42,759 bases of DNA, from the IMG/VR virus record IMGVR_UViG_3300025872_000103, positions 1-42,759 of that record, one strand, 5' to 3'. Positions 31,192 through 37,501 of the stretch are shown here, one piece after another. A program made the position numbers and the translations under genes. Source of the stretch: a virus. Below the pieces are notes generated by a model. The model made no database searches and had not been told where the DNA came from. It worked only from the letters and a program-made list of their open reading frames with translations. Position 1 is the first letter of the stretch. Each line of letters opens with the position of its first letter.

Positions 31192-32129
31192 TGCAGCAAG
31201 CGTTCACGATTCCCAACACGAACTTCCCCGGCAGGAAAGCGTTAGCGAATCGCCGGTACCGTGCTCGCAAGAAGGGCCTTCCTGTGCCCTTGCTGTTTCG
31301 TCCATGGACTGAAGAAGAGTGTAAGGACTTGATTTGGGCATATAAAGCCAATGAAGGCAGCAAGGCTCCATGGCTGAAGATGCTGGCAGTCCGTTTTGGG
31401 AGACACCCTGCTAACGTTGTGAGAAAAGCGCGTTCATTGGGGTGCGTGACAAACAGAGTGCGGGTGGTGCCATTCGACTTGAAGTTACCGAAAGTCCAGA
31501 AGCAGATTCTTCGCAGGCAAATGACACCAGAAGAAAGACATGTGGAGCACAGCAACAGGGCAAAGGAACAATGGAAAATCTACCCGCATCCAAGAGGGAT
31601 GCTTGGCAAACATCATACGCCAGAAGTTTGCGCCAGGATAAGTAAGGCGCACTTCGGATCGACGCGGCCTCCATTCACAGAGGAACATCGCATGAAAATA
31701 TCAAAGGCAGTCGTGGCAAGGATGAAAAGTAATCCCGCCTCATTTTCCAGAAAACTCAATCGAGGAATCTATGGACGAAGGGCAGACATCGGGAACCAAT
31801 TCTTCAGGAGTCGTTACGAGGCCAACTACGCACGTTTTCTCAACTACCATCAAATAGAATGGACCTACGAGAAAAAGACCTTCTGGTTTTTGAATATTAA
31901 GCGCGGGGTGCGATCCTATACGCCTGACTTTTATTTACCCGCGACAAACGAATATCATGAAGTGAAGGGCTGGATGGATGCCAGGTCAAAGACAAAGCTC
32001 AAGCGTATGAAGAAGTATCATCCTGATACAAAGATCGTGGTTATAGATGGGGCATGGTTCAAGGCGGCAAACAAGCAGCGTATGTGCCACTTTATACCGG
32101 GATGGGAATGCGATCACAAACGGCATTGA
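31191..32129 (+). CDS. NUMOD3/Myb-like DNA-binding protein fused to PD-(D/E)XK nuclease
   Basis: The 312-residue product has a Myb/SANT-like helix-turn-helix at about 36-85 (WTEEECKDLIWAYK, LAVRFGRHPANVVRKARSLG). Two NUMOD3-type segments follow: GMLGKHHTPEVCARISKAH (about 136-154) and PFTEEHRMKISKAV (about 161-174). The C-terminal half is a PD-(D/E)XK nuclease: Glu210 (RSRYEANYARFL), Asp246 in TPDFYLP and E-V-K at 257-259 in YHEVKG. Modular DNA-binding repeats with such a nuclease are typical of homing endonucleases. The coding sequence is AT-richer in the middle than its neighbours. It probably spreads as a free-standing homing gene. Confidence 0.7.
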   Translation: MQQAFTIPNTNFPGRKALANRRYRARKKGLPVPLLFRPWTEEECKDLIWAYKANEGSKAPWLKMLAVRFGRHPANVVRKARSLGCVTNRVRVVPFDLKLPKVQKQILRRQMTPEERHVEHSNRAKEQWKIYPHPRGMLGKHHTPEVCARISKAHFGSTRPPFTEEHRMKISKAVVARMKSNPASFSRKLNRGIYGRRADIGNQFFRSRYEANYARFLNYHQIEWTYEKKTFWFLNIKRGVRSYTPDFYLPATNEYHEVKGWMDARSKTKLKRMKKYHPDTKIVVIDGAWFKAANKQRMCHFIPGWECDHKRH

Positions 32130-32212
32130 TCTGGCAGATAAGCGACAGCTTTCTCGTACATAAAGACAACTGGCGGGTGGATGTGCTGATAACCGAGATG
32201 GAGGAAGTATGA
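32108..32212 (+). CDS. Small hypothetical protein (34 aa)
   Basis: An ATG at 32108 with GGGATGGGA upstream opens 34 codons (MRSQTALIWQISDS ... EMEEV) whose stop overlaps the next start as ATGA. The coupling and the fit in the early operon are the only support; the start overlaps the preceding gene by 22 bases. Confidence 0.35.
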   Translation: MRSQTALIWQISDSFLVHKDNWRVDVLITEMEEV

Positions 32213-32496
32213 CGGACGCACAGCGGCAGGAGCTGGTGACGGAGATGTTGTCGCATCTCGTTCTGAAGATTGAGGGCATCAACGGACAGGTGTGCGTTTC
32301 CTACAATGCCGACATGATGAGGCGGGTGATTGCACAAGCCCTGGCCGATGCGGAACGGCGTGTGTGGGAAAAGGTTGAGAAGGAATGCCAGGCCCGTTCC
32401 TATGTGGCTGGAATGAATGAGCCATTGCGAATCAATCATCTCTACCAATTTCTTGAATGGATTCGCACCCATGCCGGGCAGGAGGTGCAGCCATGA
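32209..32496 (+). CDS. Hypothetical early protein (95 aa)
   Basis: The ATG follows TGGAGGAAGT. The product is a soluble, mixed helical protein (DAQRQELVTEMLSHLVL, then ADAERRVWEKVEKECQ) with an invariant-looking C-terminal FLEWIRTH. It overlaps the next gene by four bases (ATGA). No family recognised. Confidence 0.5.
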   Translation: MTDAQRQELVTEMLSHLVLKIEGINGQVCVSYNADMMRRVIAQALADAERRVWEKVEKECQARSYVAGMNEPLRINHLYQFLEWIRTHAGQEVQP

Positions 32497-32735
32497 TGCA
32501 GGTGAAATGGGTATTCAGTCAAACTGAATTGCTCGATGCAGAGCAACGATGCAAATGCTGCGAGGATTCATATCTTCCCGTCATCGAACTCTCCGCGCTC
32601 GCAGAGGTGGTGGATGCGTTAAGACTGGCATTGGATTATTACATGTCTATCGGTACGCAAAAAATCAATCCCTACACCGTTGAGCAAGCCTTAGAAAAGG
32701 CCATCGCCCAGCTTGCGCCACAGAAGGAGGGGTGA
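32493..32735 (+). CDS. Hypothetical early protein (80 aa)
   Basis: ATG 32493 has CAGGAGGTGCAG upstream and overlaps the previous stop. The product has EQRCKCCEDS in the N-terminal third, a possible partial zinc site (three Cys), and helices EVVDALRLALDYYMS and VEQALEKAIAQLAP. Function unknown. Confidence 0.5.
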   Translation: MMQVKWVFSQTELLDAEQRCKCCEDSYLPVIELSALAEVVDALRLALDYYMSIGTQKINPYTVEQALEKAIAQLAPQKEG

Positions 32736-32737
32736 AT

Positions 32738-33049
32738 ATGTGGTGTGCAGACGAACCGTTAGGTCAGCCCACGCCTAGCCCATTGAAGCGGGAGCAGGTG
32801 GAGAATCTGTGTGACGATATTCGTGATATGGGACATATGTCTGTGAGGGCGCAAATGTTACGGGACCATGACGCCGCGCTCCGTCTCACGATCACCCAGC
32901 TTCAGGCCACCCTCACGGCGCGGGAGGCGCGAATTACTGCACTTGAATCGGCCATGCGCGAGGCGTTCCCAATGCTGAACAATACGAGTGATGACGATAC
33001 AGATCTAAAAGAACGGCTGCGGATGCTGTTAAATCTTCACGAGGAGTAA
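32738..33049 (+). CDS. Hypothetical coiled-coil early protein (103 aa)
   Basis: ATG 32738 is eight bases after GAAGGAGG; a GTG at 32732 two codons earlier is too close to it. After a short Pro-rich head the product is helical, with LTITQLQATLTAREARITALESAMREAF as a coiled coil, and ends acidic. It may be an adaptor or dimeric early protein. No family recognised. Confidence 0.5.
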   Translation: MWCADEPLGQPTPSPLKREQVENLCDDIRDMGHMSVRAQMLRDHDAALRLTITQLQATLTAREARITALESAMREAFPMLNNTSDDDTDLKERLRMLLNLHEE

Positions 33050-33052
33050 TAC

Positions 33053-33082
33053 ATGATTCTATACTCACAGGAGGGATTCTAA
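33053..33082 (+). CDS. Nine-residue micro-ORF
   Basis: ATG ATT CTA TAC TCA CAG GAG GGA TTC TAA follows GAGGAG and its stop overlaps the next start (TAATGG). The CAG GAG GGA codons form the Shine-Dalgarno of the following gene. It may be a translational coupler or an incidental ORF. Confidence 0.25.
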   Translation: MILYSQEGF

Positions 33083-33255
33083 TGGATCGCCTTGTCTTCA
33101 TCTATACTATGCAAGCGATTGGGCTGCTGCTCGCGGCTAACGCCTTGGGGAATCTTGCGCCATTCGATAATGGGGATCTAGATAAATTGTCCCGAATGAT
33201 GGGGTTTGCCTGCTTACTCGCTGGCCTGTTCATGCTGTTGTGGGTTGTCGCATGA
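33082..33255 (+). CDS. Two-segment membrane protein (57 aa)
   Basis: The product (MDRLVFIYTMQAIGLLLAAN to LLWVVA) has hydrophobic segments at about residues 4-22 and 39-56 with an acidic polar turn (PFDNGDLDKLS) between. Such small two-segment proteins in early operons may be holin-like, antiholin or superinfection-exclusion proteins. It is preceded by CAGGAGGG and overlaps the next start by four bases (ATGA). Confidence 0.5.
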   Translation: MDRLVFIYTMQAIGLLLAANALGNLAPFDNGDLDKLSRMMGFACLLAGLFMLLWVVA

Positions 33256-33422
33256 TTCTCCGTGAACCCATCTCTTTAACATACTTGCTTATCACCGCAT
33301 TAACCCTCGCCTTTTCCGGCGAACTCTTCACCGTGTTCCTCACCAAGCATGAGCGGGATTGCCATGCCAGGAATGAACGCTTGCTAGAGAGTGGATCGGC
33401 TGGCCCCTTGCAGGCGTGTTGA
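33252..33422 (+). CDS. Single-pass membrane protein (56 aa)
   Basis: ATG 33252 overlaps the previous stop. The product has one hydrophobic segment (about 8-32, SLTYLLITALTLAFSGELFTVFL), followed by a basic, His/Cys-containing tail (KHERDCHARNERLLESG). It is coupled to the membrane protein before it; the pair may act together at the membrane. Confidence 0.5.
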   Translation: MILREPISLTYLLITALTLAFSGELFTVFLTKHERDCHARNERLLESGSAGPLQAC

Positions 33423-33447
33423 CATGCCCTGCATGTAATACAAATGC
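33419..33447 (+). promoter_or_regulatory. TTGACA with inverted repeat and TAATACAA motif
   Basis: TTGACA at 33419-33424 overlaps the preceding stop. It is followed by a perfect ACATGC-CCT-GCATGT inverted repeat (33422-33436) and by TAATACAAATGC (33436-33447). The last is related to the motif inside the promoters at 27421 and 35737. No good -10 box lies at the expected spacing, so this may be an operator instead of a promoter. Confidence 0.35.
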
Positions 33448-33520
33448 TTGCGTGTGTGCCGTTTGTGTGATACAGAAGGCAAGACATATTTCCGTGGGAC
33501 TAGCACGGATTCGGTATTCC

Positions 33521-33546
33521 CCTCAGTGGACTTCACCCCATTGAGG
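33521..33546 (+). other. Hairpin upstream of terminator
   Basis: CCTCAGTGG pairs with CCATTGAGG (nine pairs, one G-U) around an eight-base loop. It stands nine bases before a Rho-independent terminator, so the pair could be the 3' end of a small RNA or an attenuator. Confidence 0.45.
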
Positions 33547-33554
33547 CGAAGTAA

Positions 33555-33601
33555 ACGGCTCTGATCGGTACTAGTCCTACCGGCCAGAGCCGTCTTATTT
33601 T
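33555..33601 (+). terminator. Rho-independent terminator
   Basis: ACGGCTCTG (33555-33563) pairs with CAGAGCCGT (33585-33593), and CGGTA/TACCG inside it extends the hairpin around a seven-base loop. CTTATTTT follows. It closes the transcript before the replication-type gene at 33613 and its A/T tail overlaps the gene's upstream region. Confidence 0.75.
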
Positions 33602-33612
33602 GAGGCCAAAAT

Positions 33613-34368
33613 ATGCAGGTTAAGAACTGGGCTGAGTTCCAGCATTTCAAAGACCGCAACCCTATCTGGATTAAACTCTATCGCAAGTTACTCGACGACA
33701 AGCAGTGGTACGACCTCGATCCTGTCTCTTCCAAGCTCCTCATTATGCTGTGGCTACTCGCCTCAGAGAACCACGGCGCGCTTCCCTCCATTCCTGATAT
33801 CGCCTTTCGTTTACGACTGCCAGAAAAGCAAGTCTTTTCAAGTGTTTCAAAGCTATCACATTGGCTGATACAGGATGATATCAAGCCGATATCAACTTGT
33901 CATCAAGTTGTCATCTCAGAGACAGAGACAGAGACAGAGACAGAGACAGAGACAGAGACAGAAGAGAGACAGAGAAAGAATCCCGTCGAGGTTCTTTCAG
34001 AACGCTCTCCGGCACCCTCTGGTGTCTTTGTGTGGAATGCCTACCGAGAAGCCTACAGAAGTCGGTATGGGGTTGATCCTGTCCGCAATCAAAAAACCAA
34101 TTCCTTATGTTGCCAACTAGTCAAACATCTTGGCGTAGATGATGCGCCAGCAGTCGCCTCGTTTTATCTCACCCATAACGGCCAGTGGTACGTAAATAAA
34201 ATGCACCCAGTCAATCTGCTTGTGGCCGATGCTGAAAAGCTGAGGACTGAATGGGCTACAGGGAAGCAAGTCACCGCCACACAAGCCCGACAAGCTGACG
34301 GCAAAGCCGCCCGCGGGCAAGTGTGGCAAACCCTTATCGACGAAGCAGCACGAAAGGAGCGTGTATGA
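33613..34368 (+). CDS. Replication initiation-like protein (phage replisome organiser)
   Basis: The 251-residue product begins with a winged-helix-like N-terminal domain: WIKLYRKLLDDKQWYDL, SKLLIMLWLLASENHG, then PSIPDIAFRLRLPEKQV (about residues 17-80), a pattern common to replisome-organiser N-domains of phages and to DnaD/DnaA-like initiators. A low-complexity (ET)n linker at about 102-117 separates it from a C-terminal domain (about 135-250) rich in helix. The gene follows a terminator and has a weak GAGGCC upstream. It would recruit host helicase to an origin; the role is inferred. Confidence 0.55.
   Translation: MQVKNWAEFQHFKDRNPIWIKLYRKLLDDKQWYDLDPVSSKLLIMLWLLASENHGALPSIPDIAFRLRLPEKQVFSSVSKLSHWLIQDDIKPISTCHQVVISETETETETETETETEERQRKNPVEVLSERSPAPSGVFVWNAYREAYRSRYGVDPVRNQKTNSLCCQLVKHLGVDDAPAVASFYLTHNGQWYVNKMHPVNLLVADAEKLRTEWATGKQVTATQARQADGKAARGQVWQTLIDEAARKERV
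33917..33962 (+). repeat. CAGAGA hexamer tandem repeat
   Basis: Nearly eight copies of the hexamer CAGAGA stand in a row without mismatch, encoding a run of Glu-Thr dipeptides in the linker of the replication-like protein. Because the unit is six bases, copy-number change would alter linker length without a frameshift. DNA with little mismatch suggests recent slippage. Confidence 0.85.
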
Positions 34369-34919
34369 GCGAACTGATTAAGGCTATCGCAGTCACGGCA
34401 GAAGTCTTAGGTACGGAATGGTCTGAAGGGGCAGCTAGGCTCATCGCTGAAGCCTTGTCAGCCTATCCCGTGGACGATGTGAAGCATGCCCTCTTTGCCT
34501 GCACGAAAGAGGTCAGGGGTAGGCTTACCCTTGCGGATATCCTCGATCGCCTTCCTGGGGGGCATCCAGGCCCCGAAGAAGCGTGGTCTGTGGTGGGTCC
34601 GTCCCTGCAAAACGAAGGTATCACAGTTGTATGGACTGATCCGATGCGTGAAGCGTTCGGGGTGGCGATAGGATTAGCCGACGATCCGACCGCGGCACGC
34701 ATGGCGTTTAAGGAGTCCTATACCAAGCTCGTGAGCCAAGCCCGAACCTTGAACCACAAGCCTACGTGGTCCGTCAGCCTTGGCACGGACAAGCATGGAC
34801 GGGAGCGGGCGATTCGGGAAGCAGTCAAGACGGGGAAACTATCCATGTCCTACGCCACGCGATTCTTACCGCCGCCTGATGCGACAGGCACATCCTTGGC
34901 GAACGTGGGGAACTTCTAG
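34365..34919 (+). CDS. Helicase-loader-like protein (184 aa)
   Basis: ATG 34365 follows AAAGGAGCGT and overlaps the previous stop. The N-terminal half is helical, with AEVLGTEWSEGAARLIAEALSAYPVDDVKHALFAC and RLTLADILDRLPGG, which resembles the N-domain of phage helicase-loader or helicase-inhibitor proteins (SPP1 G39P-type). The C-terminal half contains AFKESYTKLVSQA and a basic HGRERAIREAVKTG segment. The pairing with the initiation-like gene suggests a loader. The assignment is tentative. Confidence 0.45.
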   Translation: MSELIKAIAVTAEVLGTEWSEGAARLIAEALSAYPVDDVKHALFACTKEVRGRLTLADILDRLPGGHPGPEEAWSVVGPSLQNEGITVVWTDPMREAFGVAIGLADDPTAARMAFKESYTKLVSQARTLNHKPTWSVSLGTDKHGRERAIREAVKTGKLSMSYATRFLPPPDATGTSLANVGNF

Positions 34920-34920
34920 C

Positions 34921-35157
34921 ATGTACATCACCCGCGAAGAGTTCGGCCTAGACCTGTTCGACGCCATTAAGTGCATTGGTGGGCTGTTAGCGATTCAGGA
35001 CCAAGTGAACGCCTCAGTCTATCAAGGCAAGAAGCTGGATGAACTAGTCGCTCGCCGGGATCGGCTCAGGAAAGATCTTACCGCGCTTATGGTGAAGCTG
35101 GACGACAAGGATGTGGCCGAGATCACGAAACGCTATCCCATGGTGGCAATGCTATGA
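34921..35157 (+). CDS. Hypothetical early protein (78 aa)
   Basis: The ATG at 34921 lies one base after the previous stop with GGGGAA upstream. Helical product: TREEFGLDLFDAIKCIGG, then a coiled-coil-like KKLDELVARRDRLRKDLTALM. No recognised family. Stop overlaps the next start. Confidence 0.5.
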   Translation: MYITREEFGLDLFDAIKCIGGLLAIQDQVNASVYQGKKLDELVARRDRLRKDLTALMVKLDDKDVAEITKRYPMVAML

Positions 35158-35330
35158 AATGTCCTCAGTGCAAGCAGGAGATCGACGGCATTCATCCTAA
35201 GACGTTCGGCTGTGGATGGTGCCGTCTCGATATCCATCTGGCCTGCCTGCCGCTGCATGTGCGGGCGTGCAAGGCGTGCAGAGGGCATAATGAGGGGTAT
35301 GTAGCGAAGGAGATGCCAGCATGCAAATGA
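35154..35330 (+). CDS. Zinc-binding protein, RING/treble-clef-like (58 aa)
   Basis: ATG 35154 overlaps the previous stop. The product has CPQC (3-6), a central CGWC (20-23), HLAC (28-31) and CKAC (39-42): four metal-binding pairs, two Zn sites in a cross-brace or treble-clef pattern. Its stop lies within the next gene's start. The family is unknown, but it is one of several Cys-pair proteins in the early region. Confidence 0.55.
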   Translation: MKCPQCKQEIDGIHPKTFGCGWCRLDIHLACLPLHVRACKACRGHNEGYVAKEMPACK

Positions 35331-35512
35331 CCATTGGCCCATTCTGTCTGTGTGTGCATTCACTGGGTTGTTGGGTTCGGTGTCGCTGGTGGCAGTGGGC
35401 AGGATGGAATCTGACCTGGGAGAGAAGCCCGTTCAGTGTGCGATTTGGATTGAGAAAGCCCGTCCTGCAACTCGGTCGATTGCGCCTTATGAAGCTCGAT
35501 CCTGAGCACTAA
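35321..35512 (+). CDS. Trp-rich hypothetical protein (63 aa)
   Basis: The ATG follows GAAGGAGATGCCAGC. The product is unusually rich in Trp, Cys and Arg (WVRCRWWQWAGWNLTWE in the middle) and ends with a basic segment. It could be a membrane-interacting or nucleic-acid-contacting peptide. The gene overlaps the previous stop by ten bases. No family recognised. Confidence 0.4.
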   Translation: MQMTIGPFCLCVHSLGCWVRCRWWQWAGWNLTWERSPFSVRFGLRKPVLQLGRLRLMKLDPEH

Positions 35513-35736
35513 CAGCCCTAATTCCCACTATTCACAGATCGTACCGTCAAGTCCTAACTGATTGTAAACATTCGTATCACAAAAATAGTGCTTGACAAAA
35601 TCTTTTGTTTCATGCACTCCGAAGAGGGGGCATTCAGAAAGAGGGGGTGTTCTCAGTCCTGAGCATTGGTGCTAGCGTAGCGAAGAAAGCACCAAGCGCA
35701 AGTGCCTAGCCATCGGCGTTATCCGGTCCTCCCTCC
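35513..35736. other. AT-rich gap with inverted repeats
   Basis: This 224-base stretch has no supported gene. It is AT-rich in the first half, with a TTGACA at 35592-35597 that lacks a matching -10. It has a short inverted repeat CTCAG/CTGAG (35652-35663) and a perfect eight-base inverted repeat TTGGTGCT/AGCACCAA (35666-35695). It may be an origin or a regulatory region; no A/T-rich iterons are visible. Confidence 0.35.
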
Positions 35737-35765
35737 TTGACACTGCGATACAAACGTAGTACAGA
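35737..35765 (+). promoter_or_regulatory. Late promoter with ATACAA motif
   Basis: TTGACA (35737-35742), a 17-base spacer and TACAGA (35760-35765) form a -35/-10 pair. The spacer contains GATACAAACG, related to the element in the promoter at 27421. The predicted start of transcription falls at about 35772, two bases before the first codon of the next gene, so the transcript may be leaderless. Confidence 0.45.
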
Positions 35766-35773
35766 CTGTCTCC

Positions 35774-36190
35774 ATGGCGACACAGACTGTTGAACGCCGG
35801 ATTGATCCCGTCAAGGCCCTGGAATATCGCCTCAAAGGCATTACCTATACCGACATCGGTACCCTCCTCTGTCCAGACCAGCCTTTCTCCGCACAAGCCG
35901 TCCAGAACTGCTTAATCCGCTTTGAATCGTTCCTGAAAGATGCGGACTTATTGCCTTCGTTTCAGACCAATCGAGCCAGCCTGATTGATACCATCGAATA
36001 CAAGTTGCTGGAATCACTCACAGATGAGGAAGCCATCGAAAAGATGAGTTACCGGGATCGAGCCGTTTCATACGGCATTATCGTCGATAAACGCCGGTTG
36101 GAAAAAGGGCAAAGTACTAGCAATATCAGTGTGTTAGGGAAGATCGTGCAACAGGCAGACGCCGAGCTATTCAAGAAGGATAAGACGTAA
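35774..36190 (+). CDS. Putative small terminase subunit
   Basis: A small terminase recognises packaging sites on the phage DNA. The 138-residue product starts with a helix-turn-helix-like region (ALEYRLKGITYTDIGTLLC ... SAQAVQNCLIRF, about 15-55) and continues with helices KLLESLTDEEAIEKM and YRDRAVSYGIIVDKRRLEKG (about 85-115), a composition often seen in TerS proteins. The large terminase lies 4.5 kb downstream, separated by the sugar cassette. The start has no Shine-Dalgarno. The assignment rests on DNA-binding fold and context. Confidence 0.5.
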   Translation: MATQTVERRIDPVKALEYRLKGITYTDIGTLLCPDQPFSAQAVQNCLIRFESFLKDADLLPSFQTNRASLIDTIEYKLLESLTDEEAIEKMSYRDRAVSYGIIVDKRRLEKGQSTSNISVLGKIVQQADAELFKKDKT

Positions 36191-36467
36191 GTTGTTGTAG
36201 TAAGTATGACAGAACTACCCTCTAACCTGTTGATATGTTATGAAAACGAGGGTCAGAAAGAGGGACGAGTTTACATAATTGCCCTTATCAGACTACGACC
36301 TACTCTATAGTTATCAATGACTTAGAAAACCATGGTGGGGGAAACGGTTTCAAATAATTCGGCCCCACCCCTATGCCGGGGGTAGAGGGAGAATCCAAGG
36401 CTGTCCGTCTACGTAGGTCACTCATGATCGACATTGGTTACAAAAGTCCTCTTCACCAAGGAGTTCT
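36191..36467. other. Gene-poor stretch before the sugar cassette
   Basis: No supported gene in 277 bases. A GC block GGCCCCACCCC ... CCGGGGGTAG (about 36361-36387) could pair weakly. A 15-codon ORF at 36424-36471 ends on the next start (ATGA) and might be a leader peptide; its Shine-Dalgarno is poor. This is a possible site of packaging recognition next to the putative small terminase, but nothing proves it. Confidence 0.3.
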
Positions 36468-37295
36468 ATGACCTCAGTCTACATCATCGCTGAAATCGGG
36501 ATCAACCATAACGGCTCTCTGGACACGGCGAGAAATCTGATTGATGCAGCAGCGGCATGTGGGGCCGATGCGGTGAAGTTCCAGAAGCGCACGGTGGAGG
36601 CGGTGTATAGCGCCGAGGAGTTGGCGAAGCCGAGGGAGTCGGTGTTTGGGTCAACGAATGGGGATCTGAAGCGGGGCCTGGAGTTTTCCTTCGATCAGTA
36701 CAGTGAGATTGATACGTATTGCAAATCTGTCGGCATTGCGTGGAGCGGGTCGGCGTGGGATGTGGCGAGCGTGCATTTCCTGGCGGCGTTTGGGGTGCCC
36801 TGGCTGAAGGTGCCGTCGGCGTTGGTGACGGATCATGAGGTGTTGACGGCCTATAAACGCACCGGCATTCCTATTTGGATGTCTACGGGGATGAGTACAT
36901 GGGACGAGATTGATGCGGCGGTGCAGCTCTGTTCGCCTGGCGTGCTGTTTCATTGCCATTCTAGTTACCCGTCTCCGCTCGATGAATTGAACCTGGCCTG
37001 TATTCGATCCTTTCAAGACCGTTATCCCGGCGTCAGTATCGGTTATTCCTCGCATAGCGTGTCGCCCTGGCCTTGCCTGATGGCGGTGTGCTATGGCTCG
37101 GAAGTGGTGGAGGCCCATCTGACGTTGGATCGGTCTATGTGGGGCAGCGATCAAGCCTCCTCGTTAGAACCTGCCGCGTTTAAGAAATTGGTGGAAGAGA
37201 TTCGCACCTTTGAACTGGCGAAGGGAGACGGCATCAAGCGGGTGTGGCCGAGCGAAGAGGCGGCGAAAGCGAAGTTGCGGAAGGTGAGCATATGA
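36468..37295 (+). CDS. neuB: NeuB/SpsE-type nonulosonic acid synthase, no SAF domain
   Basis: NeuB-type enzymes condense phosphoenolpyruvate with a hexosamine such as N-acetylmannosamine. The product holds the TIM-barrel hallmarks: IAEIGINHNG (7-16), VKFQK (36-40), MSTGMSTWDEID (138-149), LFHCHSSYP (160-168) and GYSSHS (192-197). His162 and His196 match the metal-binding His pair of the family, with GYSSHS in place of the common GYSDHT. EAHLTLDRS (215-223) replaces the usual EKHFTLDR. The protein ends at 275 residues, where homologues (about 340-350) continue into an SAF/antifreeze-like domain that reaches the partner subunit's active site. Start after AAGGAGTTCT; ATGA overlap follows. Confidence 0.8.
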   Translation: MTSVYIIAEIGINHNGSLDTARNLIDAAAACGADAVKFQKRTVEAVYSAEELAKPRESVFGSTNGDLKRGLEFSFDQYSEIDTYCKSVGIAWSGSAWDVASVHFLAAFGVPWLKVPSALVTDHEVLTAYKRTGIPIWMSTGMSTWDEIDAAVQLCSPGVLFHCHSSYPSPLDELNLACIRSFQDRYPGVSIGYSSHSVSPWPCLMAVCYGSEVVEAHLTLDRSMWGSDQASSLEPAAFKKLVEEIRTFELAKGDGIKRVWPSEEAAKAKLRKVSI

Positions 37296-37501
37296 GATCG
37301 AGCGAGAATGATAGCCCCACGGTATCCGTCAAAACATGGAGCGATATCATCAATACGGTCCATCAGGAGATTCAAATTAAAGACGAGATCACGAAGACGA
37401 TCATTGAGGTGGCGCGACGGCAAGAAGAGGAGCAGATTCGTCAGGCATTGATGAGACTTGGATGGACCCCTCCGCAAGAGACCTCGAAGGTGACGGCGTG
37501 A
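37292..37501 (+). CDS. Hypothetical coiled-coil protein (69 aa)
   Basis: ATG 37292 overlaps the NeuB stop and follows GGAAGGTGAGC. After a polar head the product is a helix with VHQEIQIKDEITKTIIEVARRQEEEQIRQALMRLG, a coiled coil. The next gene overlaps it by four bases. It may be an accessory or a partner of the enzymes around it. Confidence 0.5.
   Translation: MRSSENDSPTVSVKTWSDIINTVHQEIQIKDEITKTIIEVARRQEEEQIRQALMRLGWTPPQETSKVTA

Noticed and set aside
33917-33962. CRISPR-like repeat.
   Set aside because: The repeats are contiguous hexamers without spacers and are inside an open gene.
35592-35597. Second promoter at TTGACA upstream of the small terminase.
   Set aside because: No -10-like hexamer lies 16-18 bases further on, while the TTGACA at 35737 has one.
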